Origin: Trichosphaerium sp. ATCC 40318
Lineage: Eukaryota; Discosea; Flabellinia; Trichosidae
DNA: 64,000 bases
Assembly (NCBI GenBank): GCA_038496445.1
Contig: JALMLS010000085.1
Location: forward strand, 124,001 to 188,000
Reading direction: 5' to 3'
Part shown: piece by piece, positions 10,969-23,100 of the stretch
How positions within the stretch are numbered: position 1 is the stretch's first letter
Layout of the letters: every line of letters begins with the position of its first letter
Program-made: the position numbers and the translations under genes
Notes under the pieces: model-generated
Databases searched by the model: none
What the model was told of the DNA's origin: nothing
What the model saw: only the letters and a program-made list of their open reading frames with translations

Positions 10969-13900
10969 ATGGCTACAAACCCTTCAAATGAGGTTGTTAC
11001 GCTACTTCGATCAGCGTACAGCCCACAGGAGAGTGTACGAAAGCCTGCAGAAGAACGGCTTTTAAACCACTGGTGAGTCACTTTTATTGCTTTAGTTAAC
11101 ATATAAAGGTTTAAACACAACGATTTCTTGGGTGTATTGGCGGTAAGCTCTTAAATAAATAATAAACCGCTAATAAACACCAGACTATCATAACAGCACC
11201 AGGAGTAGACTTGTCAACACGGAAATCAGCTGTAGTTCATTTCAAAAACGTTATAATTCAATTCTGGACCTACAACACTATACACGCGTACGTATAATTT
11301 ACAACGCACAACAAATAAGTTCAAAACGGCGGCAACGTTATTCAAAAAAACACATTCCTTTCGCTTCCTCATTATCGCCAGCTTTGGTCTTCCAGACGTT
11401 GTCAAAGCTCAAGTGAGGAGTAATATACTTTTACCTCTTCTTGGTAAATGTGGTGACAGTAAAGTAAGGCATTCATTACGGTTACAACAAATCTAACGTT
11501 GGTTGGTTCTAGATGTGCGAACAGCTTGCTGTAGCGATATCGCACGTGATTGGCTTAGATTATCCAAAAGTATGGCCAGGTGCCCTTGACGGACTTGCTG
11601 CGTATGCATTCCAGCAAGGTAATACACCACAGAGCCGTATGCTTGGGTTATCAGCGTTAAGACTTTGTATAAAGGTACTCTTTGGACTTCTTTCTTACAT
11701 CATCCTTAAACGGTTTTTTAGGCTCTTTGCTTCTCCAAGTCAAGAGATGATGATGCAAGAGTAGTATCAAAGCGTCAGGTATATATTCCATTGACACCCT
11801 TTTGAGTTGTTGGTGTTGTTTTATTAATTTTATGGTTCTAGATGCAAGTCCAAACAGTTAAGCAACTTGCACCTCAAATATGGTTAAAGGCAATGCCTCT
11901 TTTTGCAGAGTTATCAACAGCGCTATTGCGATCAGTTGGAGAGGTTAGTATCAGTGTATCAAGTGGTTCTTCTAACATATTGTTAGGACACACAAGATAT
12001 ATTGAAGAGAAGTGTGCTTTCTTTGTTAAAAATACTTGGTTATCTGATATCAAAATTTTTCCCTGCTTTTGCTCAACAAGATTCCTCGTTCGGTCAACGA
12101 TTTTTCTCAACACTATTGGATCGTTTGAATGCCTGCGTACAATGCCGTGAGTATATAAGACACATTGATAGCATTTTTGGTACTAACAGTGCCTTAGGAA
12201 AAGCTATTGGACCAAACGAAGAATTAGATAAAATTCCAGTTACTGCTTGTAAAATTATTACAAAGTGCCAAGAAGAGTTTCCTTTGACATTCGTGCCTGT
12301 GATGCAACCTTGTCTAGAATACTTTCTAGCACGTATAGAAGAAGCTTCAAACATACCTGATGGTCATCTATTCATGCCTTTTACAATTGCATGCGTCTAT
12401 TTCGTTGCAGGTTGTTTGCGTTGGCATGCAAGAAATCAGAATGTTGAGGACTTGAAGTCGTTCGCAGAACGTCATCCTAATCCACTTGCTGAGATTCCTA
12501 CAGGTACAGTATACTTCTACACCAATACGCAAACTAATGGACGTTTTAAGAGCAAGTATTGATGCAAGGACGAGCAATAATAGATGGGTTTTTTACTGAT
12601 CAAACGATGATCAGACTGCTTAATGTTGTGATTGGGTATCACTCATTATTTATTCACCAAGTCTGACTTTTCCGTACATAGGAGGTTTATGAGGTTAGAT
12701 AAAGAGTCTCTAGAGACATGGGAAAGTGATCCTGAACATTATCTCGAGGAAGAAATTGCTGATGCATACAAACATAGATTACAGGTATTAACTCTTCTTT
12801 GGCTGTATATTTACCACACGTGATTTTTGAATCGTTGCATATTTTTGGGTGTTGTTGTTTTAACAGTTTGTTAGCCTGCTGGAGAGTATTTACTTCAAAT
12901 AATGCTACGTTCTAAATCGAAGAAGATGAGTTTAGGCATATTACAAATGACACAACAGGCAATTGCTCAATCAACGCAACAACATACACTTGATAGTTTA
13001 GTATTCAAGGATGCATGTCTATATGCAGTATCTGCTGCGCCAAATCAGTTATGTCAGCACTTAAAGTTTGAAGATATGTTACAAAACCTTATACTCAAGG
13101 AGATGGCTAACCACGGCAATGATACATCACAGTAAGCTTCCGTTTAATAATGTTTTTTACCGTGTTGATATTTTTCCTGTTGACATGCTTTGACGAAGTG
13201 TTGATCATTTTCTTTCCTTCCTTTAGGTTTCGTGTTATCAGACGTCGTTTAGCTCAAATTATAGAAGCATGGGCTTTTGATGCCAGGAGGATTAACTCAT
13301 CTTCAAGAAGTCAGTTGTACAGTACGTTCTCTGAATTTTTTTTTTTGCTTGTTTGGTCAGTATGTCTTGCTTTATCATCGCTTATTTATCATATAGAGGT
13401 TGTGTTGTCCCTATTATCTGATAAAGATATTGTAGTTCGTGTATATGCTGCTATCGCTCTTAGAAATCGTGCGCCGTGAGCAACATTTAGAACACTTGAT
13501 TATTAACATGTCTTTTTTTTTAAGTTATTGAAGAGTATGATCTACAGAAAGAAGCATTTGCTGTATTCTTAAAACCAGCTGTTACTAGTATCATAAGATT
13601 AGTAAACGAGATGACCGAGGGTAGAACAACATATCATATGTTGGTACGTGTTGAAAAACAAAGAAAGAAGAAATGCGAACCTTTGAATGTTTTGCTTGCC
13701 TTTTACTGTTGTGGTTCTGTAAGCGTATTGATATACGATTTTACTTTAGAATATTGTATCTCATATAGTAGAAGCTATGGATAAAGACGCTGCACCTTTC
13801 CTACCTGAAATAATGCAGCAGATTTCGGGACTATGGCAAAAAGTACAAAATAGACATCTTGTTCAAAATGCTATTGTTGAGGTACTTGCCAGTATTGTAG

Positions 13901-15565
13901 GTACGTCCTAATCTTATTGCCTAACTCTTATTCATCCAGCATCGTTATTTATTAGATAAAGATTACTAACTTCTGTTTCATTAGCGGCGCTGCCTGAAGC
14001 TGTAAATAATAGTTCACATTTTTTTACAATGCTCAATGGATGTACTTCACCTGAGGCCATTAAGCATGGTATATTGCTTGAGTCTGGTCTTCATCTTTGG
14101 TATTATAATTAACAGAATTACGTTATGTGCTGACTTATATTTATAAGGTATAACATGGTCCAATTATCTCCACAAATCACTCCACAATTAGTACGGTTTT
14201 TTTTTGGATTGACACTTTTCATGTTGGATTAACAAGTTGTTTCTGTATTAGGCTCAGTTATTCCCTCGTTTACCTGTTATCATGGAACACAGTTTCGATG
14301 AAGGCCATATTCTGTGTGCTACAATTTGTCTACTAGAGGTAAAACAACAAAAGCAAAACATAAAACAAACAACACCCAGCCTTTGAAAAAAACATTGTGA
14401 CAGTTTATACTTACATATTTATTTTATAGGCTTATGTACTTATCGGTAAAATGCCATTTTTAAGCGTACATCATGATACTGTTGGTAAAATGTATGATTG
14501 TGCTATAAAGAATGTAAAGAAGGTAAGAAACTTTGGCTCTTTTGACATCATTAAAAAATGGTTGTTCTTATTTTTACGTACTTAGACCGGATGGGCTGTT
14601 GAGATCGTGGATAGCCTATCACGTGTAATGAGGGTATGTATCACAACATATTATTTTTCTTCCTGTTTTTGGCGAAGGACCTGATTGCTAAAGTGTTGAT
14701 AAGAATGAGAATATTTTGAGAAAGCGTTGTGCTTACTTTTTACTCTTTAGGCTTTCCCAAAAGATGCACCACCGTCCTTCTTCTCAGCTCTTCAAAGCAC
14801 TTTGTCATTATTTAGTAGATACAGTGTACGTATTCTATAAAAAACACTCAAATTGCAGAAAAATGATTGACAAAAATAATAGCAAAAAAGAACAGTACTA
14901 TCTGAGTGTGCACACTTGTTTGGTCGAATCTTCTTAAGCAATAGAACCTTTTTCTTGGAGTTTGCTCAAAAAACAGGAAGTAATACTATACCTCTTTTAT
15001 TGAAGGCTTTGATTGATCACGTGCGTACAACACCCATGGTCATCCATGTTTTTTTTTGTTAACATTAGTTGTAGGGTTATCGAGCTCCGTTCTTGAGTCG
15101 TTTGAGGGTTGGAATCTACTTTCTAGCCGGTATGCTACAATTAGGCGCTCCCGCAGCAATAGAGAATGCTGTACAGGTTGTGAATGCTATTGGAGAAATG
15201 TTAAGAACACTTCAAAAGAAGGAATCATCATCAAGAGTGTAAGCTTTTCTTTTGTTTTTTTCACCTTCACAAAACTAACATTTTGGTAGATACACGGAGC
15301 CATATGATGAAGTCACTTATAAATCAGCGTTATGGAATATCCGTAAACAAGTATGCTTGAGTTTTACTGTTTATTTTAATTGTGACAAACGCTGATATTT
15401 GTGTAGCTTGTTGAGAGTGATACCCTCAGTACACCTCAAGTAGAAAAGTTTGTGATTGATTCATTGATGGCTTGTAGGAATCAGCGCCCTGGTTTTGATA
15501 GTATATACGCACAAATTAAACCAAAGAACGCTGAAGTATTGAACGCCATAACGAAGCGTGTGTAG
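10969..15565 (+). CDS. IPO11: Importin-11-like nuclear transport receptor
   Basis: Importin-beta family receptor that would bind Ran-GTP and carry cargo into the nucleus. It starts 129 bp after the previous gene's stop. The first exons (ATNPSNEVVTLLRSAYSP, RKPAEERLLNHWFKHNDFL) form an importin-beta N-terminal domain, followed by STRKSAVVHFKNVIIQFW, AQVRSNILLPLLGKCG and LDYPKVWPGALDGL. The middle carries the importin-11 hallmark: RRFMRLDKESLETWESDPE, then EEEIADAYKHRLQ and VFKDACLYAVSAAPNQL, then RVIRRRLAQIIEAW. HEAT-like helices continue to the end. The last exon ends KPKNAEVLNAITKRV, stop 15563-15565. About 25 exons are present, and length fits the roughly 970-residue family. Exon edges in the AT-rich middle are approximate. 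Confidence 0.85.
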
Positions 15566-16010
15566 GAGAATTATGTTCACAAATACATTGTTTACAATAC
15601 AAAATGTCAGCTGAGTCTAGCTCTTAGTTTATTTAATAAAAAGGCCAATTGAAATAATGTAAAAGCCACCTTGTAAACACATGTACACTAATGTTACATA
15701 TCAATATTTGCACTTTAAAAAAAGATCTAGTGCAAGTAAGGCAATATGTACCACAAGACTGATGTCAAAGTTCGAATCAGTTGAAAGCTAGGGTTTTTTT
15801 CCATGAGCGAAGGAAAAAACAACAAACTTGATTTTTGAGCTGAAAGTAAAAAATAAGTCTACTTCACCTTCATTCATTGAAGTTACATTGTATAGAGAGG
15901 AGAACTTGTATTGCGCACAATTAATAATAGCTTGAGGAATTGCACTTTTTCAACGGTAGTCAGAAGGTGGCTTAACCCAAAACTGTTTTTTTCAGTTCAA
16001 AGGCCGCAAT
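15566..16010. other. Intergenic, no gene seen
   Basis: This sits between two plus-strand genes. It holds the probable polyadenylation signal of the importin gene (TTTAATAAAAA near 15630) and AT-rich DNA upstream of the LRR gene. A TTCGAAT motif near 15770 looks like a tRNA T-loop but has no matching stem. Confidence 0.5.
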
Positions 16011-17342
16011 ATGGGCTCAAAGTCTTCTAAAGGCTCGAAAAAGAACCGTAAAGCACCACAAGCATCTAATGAAACTAAAATAAACGATGTCGGCAAAAAT
16101 CTTGAAGAAATTCCGTTAAAGTATTTTAAAATGAACCCGGAGGATGTAATGTTATCAAATAACGCGATTACAATCATATCACCAAGTATTTCACAATGGA
16201 CAGCTTTAAAGTATCTGTTTCTCAACGACAACAATATATCATCGCTTCCAAGTGAAATTGGGCACTTATCGAACTTGGAGGAGCTAAATATGACGAAAAA
16301 CAAGCTTACAACGCTTCCACCTGAGATAGGACAACTGACGAAACTCCACACCATTTATATCAACGATAATGACCTTACAGAGCTTCCTGATTCTATAGGG
16401 GATTGTATTAGTATGAGGGTATTCCATGCAAATAATAATAAGCTTAAAGGGTTTCCTGATACACTCTCAAAATGGACAAGCATAAAAATGGCACGTGATA
16501 AAAATAAAAATCGTTACGTCATTTTCTCTTTTTTTGTTTTTTTCTTATTACATCTACACTGTACTCAAAGTCAATTTACCTAACTTATAGACTACTGCTT
16601 ATTTGTCTATAATACCTGCAATTTGTTGAATTAAACGGAAGCAATACTGTTGACCCTCATCAACACGCCACAATTTTTTTTACTTTTCAGTTTTTCAGGT
16701 TTTTTTAACTATGACGTTTGGTATTCCATTTCGTACAACCTACTTATTTTTTATGTCTAGTTTTATGTCAACGATAATGATATTGAAAGTATTCCTGAAG
16801 GATTATCAACGTGGGTTAAATTAGAAAGGTTCTTTGCTAATAACAATAAAATAAAATCACTACCAGAAGAAATAACAACATGGCCTTGTATCCAAAAGTA
16901 CGTAAACACCAACACCATTTTAACATCTAAACCATATACCTAACCTCTATACAGGCTATACTTGAATGACAATAATCTTAAAACATTTGAAGGTGTTGAA
17001 TCGCTTACAACGCTCGATGAACTTTACTTGAATCAAAACAAGATTACTGAAATACCTAATGGTGTTAACGGACTTACAAACTTGAACAAGCTTTATCTTA
17101 TCGGAAATAAGCTTAATATAATACCAAAAGAACTAACAGAGCTTCATGAGATTGAGCTACTGTACCTTAGTAATAATGATATTGATACATTGCCTGATGA
17201 GATCAGCGATTGGTCTAACTTGAAGTTCTTGCACTTACAAGGTAATGATAAATTGTCCCATATGCCACCTTGTTTTGCAGATCTCAAAATTCAAGAGTTT
17301 AAGCACAATGATTTAGTAGATGATAATGAGGATTTATCATGA
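16011..17342 (+). CDS. Leucine-rich repeat protein, putatively N-myristoylated
   Basis: Scaffold-type LRR protein of 334 residues, with no kinase or GTPase domain. Exons are 16011-16490, 16761-16897 and 16955-17342. The N terminus, MGSKSSKGSKKNRK, fits an N-myristoylation signal (Gly2, Ser6) followed by a basic cluster, so plasma-membrane attachment is likely. About eleven repeats of roughly 23 residues follow, such as ALKYLFLNDNNISSLPSEIG and LDELYLNQNKITEIPNGV. They are of the Shoc2/Ras-suppressor style with Leu-Pro spacing. The Glu/Asp-rich tail ends DLVDDNEDLS. The first intron must begin GCACGT to keep the repeat register (TSIKM joined to FYVNDNDI), making it a GC-AG intron. AATAAA lies shortly after the stop. 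Partners are unknown. Confidence 0.85.
16491..16760 (+). other. GC-AG intron
   Basis: The intron begins GCACGT, one base different from the common local donor GTACGT, and ends GTCTAG. Splicing here joins SIKM to FYVNDNDI and reproduces exactly the spacing of the preceding repeat ALKYLFLNDNNI. The downstream GT candidates would shift the frame or insert about nine residues into an LRR strand. At 270 bp it is longer than most local introns. Confidence 0.7.
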
Positions 17343-17740
17343 GGAATAGCGAAAGTGCCTATACCTGACACACCATAAAAACAATAAATCAACTCTACGA
17401 AACAAGGTTTAAAAAAAAAAGAAAAAAATGAGAAAAAAGTTTGACTTATCCTGGCTTGTTTATCACTCACTGTCACCAAAATCAAGTCATGTTGCTTGTT
17501 TCTTATTAAACCGTTATTGTACTAGTTTATTACAATCATTCAATGTCCAATGTCTATTTTATATTGAAGCAAGCTTATATTTCTTCAACGTCCTTCTTTT
17601 CAATGTTGTAACACGCCACAAATGTATTCAAGACTACAGCGATTGGTTACGCAATATACATCAATCAGAGGTTATTTGAATATTTTATTATCTATCTAGC
17701 AACAAGGACATGTTTCTTTACTTTTTTTGGTGATGACCTT
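17343..17740. other. Convergent intergenic region
   Basis: This separates the 3' ends of the LRR gene and the F-box/MORN gene. It holds an AATAAA near 17382 for the LRR gene. An open frame from 17428 (MRKKFDLSWLVYHSL) lacks family likeness and is probably chance. Confidence 0.45.
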
Positions 17741-18730
17741 TTATTCTTTTCCAGACCAACAAAAAATCGATGAATAAAAGGTGTTTGCAAAGTACCTGAA
17801 CCAACCATGTAAAATATTATGAAACATCAGTAATGGAAAAACAAGTGTGTTGAATGATCTTATCAATAAACCGCTACTTTGAGTACCAGTTTTCTTGTTG
17901 GTACCAAAGTGTTTTTTCCTTCTTGTTTTTTTCATGCTGAACCATCTCTTTACCTCATCATCTGCCTCTGTAGCGGGCTTTCCATTCTCAATCCATTCTT
18001 TATTGCTTATTAGCTTACCATCAATCCACATGCTTAATGATCTAAGTTGTCCATTTTCATGCCATTCCTTACTTTCACCGTTTGGTTTACCATTGATAAA
18101 TGGGATAGATGCCATAAGCTGTCCGTTTTCATACCACAATTTAGATTCACCATGTTCTTTGCTATCAACAAACATACACCAACTCGCAAGTTGTCCATTT
18201 TCATACCACTCCTTTATTTCGCCGTTCTGTTTACCATTGGCCCAAGTGCTTTGAGCTTTAACTTGTCCATTTTCATGCCACTCCTTTCGTTCACCATTTT
18301 GTTTACCATTGGTCCAAGTGCTTTCAGCTTCAAGTTGCCCGTTTTTATACCACTGCTTAGCTTTGCCGTTTGGTTTACCATCAATCTCTGTGCCACACAC
18401 CCTGAGTTGGCCCCTTTCATACCACTCCTTAACTTTGCCGTTTGGTTTACCATTGACATAATTTCTTTGAGATGATAGTTGTCCATTTTCATACCACGTC
18501 TTAACTTCGCCGTTTTGTTTACCATTGACATAACTACTTTGAGATTTGGGGTGTCCGTTATTATACCAACTGATCCATTTTCCTTTGCGTTCTAATGACT
18601 CATCAAAATGAGTGTTGATTGCTGCTCTCCTCGACAATGTATGGAACTTTGTGAATGTTTTCGAGTCGAAAGTACAGATGTACTGTTGGATATCACATGG
18701 TAGATCCAACAAAGTCAAAGAAGACGACAT
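17741..18730 (-). CDS. Intronless F-box plus MORN-variant repeat protein
   Basis: A single 329-codon exon among neighbours with many introns. Residues 5-45 (LTLLDLPCDIQQYICTF, TFTKFHTLSRRAA) look like an F-box helix set. Residues 52-252 hold nine copies of a 24-residue unit, WYENGQL....xVNGKQNGEVK, of the MORN_2/YwqK type. The tail is basic (MKKTRRKKHFG) and ends in a hydrophobic stretch (LLIRSFNTLVFPLLMFH). F-box plus these repeats is a common arrangement in Marseilleviruses and other giant viruses of amoebae, where such proteins are numerous. The plain role would be substrate recognition in an SCF-type ubiquitin ligase. Lack of introns and repeat style suggest acquisition from a giant virus, or from bacteria for the repeats. 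The open frame is intact, so it may be functional. Confidence 0.75.
   Translation of the reverse strand: MSSSLTLLDLPCDIQQYICTFDSKTFTKFHTLSRRAAINTHFDESLERKGKWISWYNNGHPKSQSSYVNGKQNGEVKTWYENGQLSSQRNYVNGKPNGKVKEWYERGQLRVCGTEIDGKPNGKAKQWYKNGQLEAESTWTNGKQNGERKEWHENGQVKAQSTWANGKQNGEIKEWYENGQLASWCMFVDSKEHGESKLWYENGQLMASIPFINGKPNGESKEWHENGQLRSLSMWIDGKLISNKEWIENGKPATEADDEVKRWFSMKKTRRKKHFGTNKKTGTQSSGLLIRSFNTLVFPLLMFHNILHGWFRYFANTFYSSIFCWSGKE
17975..18568 (-). repeat. 72-bp tandem coding repeat (MORN_2/YwqK type)
   Basis: WxxNG heads recur at residues 55, 79, 103, 127, 151, 175, 199, 223 and 246, exactly 24 codons apart except the last (23). DNA copies remain similar (for example CCATTTTCATACCA on the plus strand), which suggests fairly recent duplication or conversion. 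Confidence 0.85.
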
Positions 18731-20151
18731 TGTAAGTTCAAAAAACTAAATAAAGCGTAAGTACCGAGAAGGTGAGCGGTAAATTGAAAATCTAATTTGA
18801 CTTTGCAATTGTTGTTAAAGCACAAACAGCGGATAGCAATTACAACAAATCCACAAAAAAACCAGCGCATAGTAAAAAAAAGCACTGAGTCTTCGACAAG
18901 TGCTTGGTTATTTACCTTAAAGAGGTTCGCTACTACTGTATTTAGTCAACCAAAGTGAGTACTAGGATGAGGAAGACAGGTATTTTGGTGAGTTCACAAT
19001 TTGAGGTGAGTTTAGAGTTTGTCTCAAATCTGTTTGCGTTTTTTTTTACCGTGGTGAAGAACTGATAATCTCGTAGGCAGAATAAATTGTAAGATCTGTC
19101 GTTCAAGAGAACTAAAAAAAAAGGTAAGAATGTGTATGATTTAAGTGTAGGGAAGTGTTTTTTAGACCGCCTTTAGGCGAATAAGTACATTGATTTCTTA
19201 ACCAGGCGTTTACAGTTTGAGAAAAAAAATGAAGGCAGGATTTATGTTACTAATGTTGGTGGTATGTAACCTACTTACGTTACGCCTTTTGGTGTCTGAC
19301 ACGGTATTGTATGTGACTTTACCTTAACTGAGTTTAGCTTTGCCTTACACGTGACACAAGTTTTTATGCTTAGCACAACGTGACATGCTTAAAAATACCT
19401 AGTTTGCAGTACCACCACGTTCATTCTTTCTTTAAACTGCTTTGAAGATCCACGCTTTTAAAAGCTCCATTGAACAAATTAAATTCAGGCGTAAAACCCC
19501 AAACAGTATTCGTAAATGAGGTTTATGCTAATAGTTTGTGTGGTTGACGTTTATTTGTGCAAACAAAAGAGTGTTTGTGTTTGATTGTTCAGATTTTTAT
19601 TTATTGCAACAATTTTTATAGTACATGTGTTTTTTTTTACAGTGGAAGTGTACAGTACAATGTGGGTGGGTTTTTGTTGTTGTTTTTGTTGGTGTGTCTT
19701 CACCTCACGCAGATTTGAGTTTTTGTAATTTTTCTATTATTGAAGGATGTAACTTTTCTCCTCTGAATATTTCACGCAAATCACGTGATTTTGAGCTTGA
19801 ATCCTTTTTTTTTGGTTGAAAATGAAAGTTTCTTTGTAAGTGCACAAGTGCATCATGACGTGTTATTTTACGCTTACGATATATAACTTGTTCATCCCAA
19901 TACCTTTTATTATCTCCCTAACAACCTCAATCAGAAAAAAGAAGAAACAAAAAAAAACTGATCAAAAAAAAAATCCTTTTAAAAGTTTGTTTGATTTCAA
20001 AGCTACCGAATACAACTCCGTTTAAAAAAAAAAAGTTTCTTACATGTTTGTACGAAATAATTAATTTAAAACCACCAAAAGTGTACAAATGCATAACTTG
20101 CAAGAAATGTCAAAATGATCTATTTTTTTTCGAATTTTTTAATTTGATTTG
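18731..20151. other. 1.4-kb stretch without a supported gene
   Basis: Divergent 5' flank of the F-box/MORN gene, then AT-rich DNA up to the SHPRH stop. A start at 19229 encodes the hydrophobic MKAGFMLLMLV followed by GTATGT. An acceptor at 19642 would open WKCTVQCGW with a further hydrophobic run. This might be a tiny secreted protein, but I cannot support the join. 19900-20100 is A/T homopolymer-rich. Confidence 0.4.
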
Positions 20152-23100
20152 TCAATACGTTACCTCTTTGTCGTGTGTATCCAAAACTTCTAAAATTTCA
20201 TCCATGCTGAGTATATCACCCTCTTTATTTTTACTACTACCATTTCCAGTTGTTTTCTTAGCCCTAGACTGAGCTAACTTCCACATATTTGCTTCAATAG
20301 TATCTTTTACAATAAATCTATAAACACTCGTTTCTTTAGTTTGTCCTATCCTATCAACGCGTCCTATAGCCTAAAATATCCTCGTAAATAACATACTACC
20401 AAAAAAAAGAAAAAAAAGAGATTGTCATGAGGACACAGCAACAAGAAAAATCCCAGCAGCTATTTCAAAAAAACGAGCTCTGCAAGAATTTTACTTCGAC
20501 TCTCTTCGAGAAATTGATCTTATTCTGCGTATTAAATATTACTTACTTGTGCTTCAGCTGCCAAATTTACACTAGGTTCAACAAGAATAATTTCTGTCGC
20601 TTCTAAAGAGTTCTCTTAGCATAAAAAATAAAACGAAAGAAAAAAGTGAGAAAGTTTTCTTTTTAGAAACAATTTCTGGCGATAGGAGCTCTTTTCGGTT
20701 GTAACAATTTCATACCAGTTAGGTTAAGACCGTTAGCTCCATTGTGATGTGTTAATAATAATACACGAACATCATTATCAGTCTTAAACTTTCGGACTTG
20801 TTTCTCATTTCGTTTTCCACTTCCGTGAAGTTGTAAATAAGATATACCATTTTCTTGAAGTGCTCGAGCAATAATAACTAGGAAATCATGTCAGTATATA
20901 ATCTGGTATGTGATAATATAGATAAACTTACCTAATACATCACTCCACTCTGAGAAAACCAAAACTTTTGCTTCAGAATTTTTTAGGAAAATATCCATAA
21001 GTTTGAAGAGAATGGCATCAATTTTTGTTCCCCAGCTACCCTTGATGCTTAGTTTAGGGTCTCTGTTTGCATTTGATGTATCATCACGTGTAACAAAAGA
21101 TATTTCTTCCTTATTCATATGTGCTCGGCAGTTTGGACAGTTGATTGTTCGTCTATGTGGTTGTGCTTTAATCAAATGAGAAACGCACTCTACACAGAAT
21201 TCATGACCACAAAGTAGCATTACCACTTCGTTTCCTATTTCTTCTTGACAAATAGGACATATTGATTGATCCTAGGAAGTAAAGTTAGTCTAAAACTCAT
21301 GGGAGAGAAAGTACAAAAGTTGTTCTTTTTTGAAAAAAGGCATTTTAGACTTTGTATGGAAGCTTCGAGTTCTATTAGTTTGGTGCGCTTACCCTTTTTT
21401 TCGTTATCAATGATTGCAGGTATAAGCTTTGTCCTTTTTGTTGCCGTAAGGTTTGTTTACTCTTTGAAAGAAGATTCTGATACTGTGTCCTATAAGGCTC
21501 TATTTCTTCCTCTTGAATAATATAATGACGTTGTTTGCTTGTAATTTGTTCTCCTAAACAACATTCAATAAGAACATAGCTCCAAATAGCATCAAATACA
21601 AACAAGACTGCGTGCTTACAGCTGTTTGGTTTTTGAAGAAAAAAGGGAAATGTAACGCACCTGGCATAGCTAGTCTGATACGTATCTTCGCCATATAAAG
21701 TTCATCTTGTGCTAAAGTTTAAGTGTAAGTTTTTTGAAATATGTCAACACGTGTTTTCACACGTGATTTTTTTTTTGTTTATTTGTTTTTCCTTCAAAAA
21801 GATGCGGTACCTTGCAAAACTTCGAAGAGAGAGTTGGAGTGATGTAACATAACATCGAGTTCTCTTTTCATTGCGTTGAAGTACTCAAAATAAATATTAA
21901 GGTTTTGTCCGACCCACTGAGAATCCATTAAACGTCTTTGATGTGCGAATTGAGCTAAGTAACGTAATATCACTTCAAGCTCAGATTGTTGCCTACGAGA
22001 GTAAATAGAACGAACAGGATTTAGAAAACAATGGGGACAAAGCAAAGTAAGGTAAAAATATCGAAATACAAGTATTTCCGGGTGACTGCGTACCTTATTC
22101 GCGAAGAAACAGCCCGAGATGAATCGCTCACACTCTCGGAGTTAGTTCCTGATGCACATCTAAATAGTCTGTCTTCCCAATCACTAATCCTTGTACGATA
22201 CTTGAACAATATTAGCGAAAACGTCGCTTAGAACAAAATTTGTATGTACCAAACATATATGACATAAAGGACCTTCACGTTTATTACAAGACTTGCAATT
22301 AGACCAAGCAATGTATTGAGAATGAGTAGGCTGCCTATCAGCAAGACCGAACGCAGTCTAAAACAAAGTTAGTATCACGTGTACACAAATTGTTTTATTC
22401 CAAAAAACGCACCCCAAGTAGTTCTTGCCTCATCTTTTCCACATCAACAAGCTCATTCATTAATACCATACGAAATCCACTAACATCACGGAATAAATTA
22501 ATTAGTGATCGCCGACGATAATGCCATGAAGTCACAGCCCTATTATTGGCAACTAAAAAGGGTTTAAGTTTATTGATTATTTTCGTGTCCGTACTTTCAA
22601 GGGCTTCTCTTGCTCCATATGCGAAAGCTTCACATTGATCCTTCCCGGTTTGCTATTATAGTTATGAGATGAACAACACAGTGAAGGAAAAGGGAAAAAA
22701 AACATCGAAGCATAGATGTTCATACCATTAAACGCAGTAAGCATTGGTTCCACCACACTTGCTCTGAAAAATATGTGTCGATACGTTTAGTATTCGCTTT
22801 AGCATGTGCATTACATAGTTGAACATATTTAGTTGAAACAATTTGCAAGAAACCCCTACAGCAAGAGGTAAGAGAAGATCTTAGAAAAAAAAAAACATAA
22901 CAGTCGGTTTCTTCTTTGTACCTCAAATATCCTGTACTCAAGGCTTGCTCCTCTGCACCAAGTCTTTGGAGTTCATTAATATGTACATTAGAACCAGTAT
23001 TCAACCCTTTTAAAAAATTAGTATTGGTCACCATGAAGGAATAACGAAACATACGTTGCAAAGCATATGCTAAATTTGAGTACGCGTGCACTTTTTGTGG

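Noticed and set aside
15755-15800. TTCGAAT followed by a T run, like a tRNA T-loop with Pol III terminator
   Set aside because: Flanking bases CAAAG and CAGTT do not pair, and no acceptor or anticodon arm can be drawn upstream.
17895-18475. Plus-strand open frames of 119 and 142 codons opposite the MORN-repeat gene
   Set aside because: They mirror the 72-bp repeat of the real minus-strand gene; the repeat periodicity keeps antisense frames open.
19229-19819. Possible tiny secreted protein starting MKAGFMLLMLV
   Set aside because: The hydrophobic start and a donor exist, but several acceptors are equally weak and the second exon shows no coding signal.
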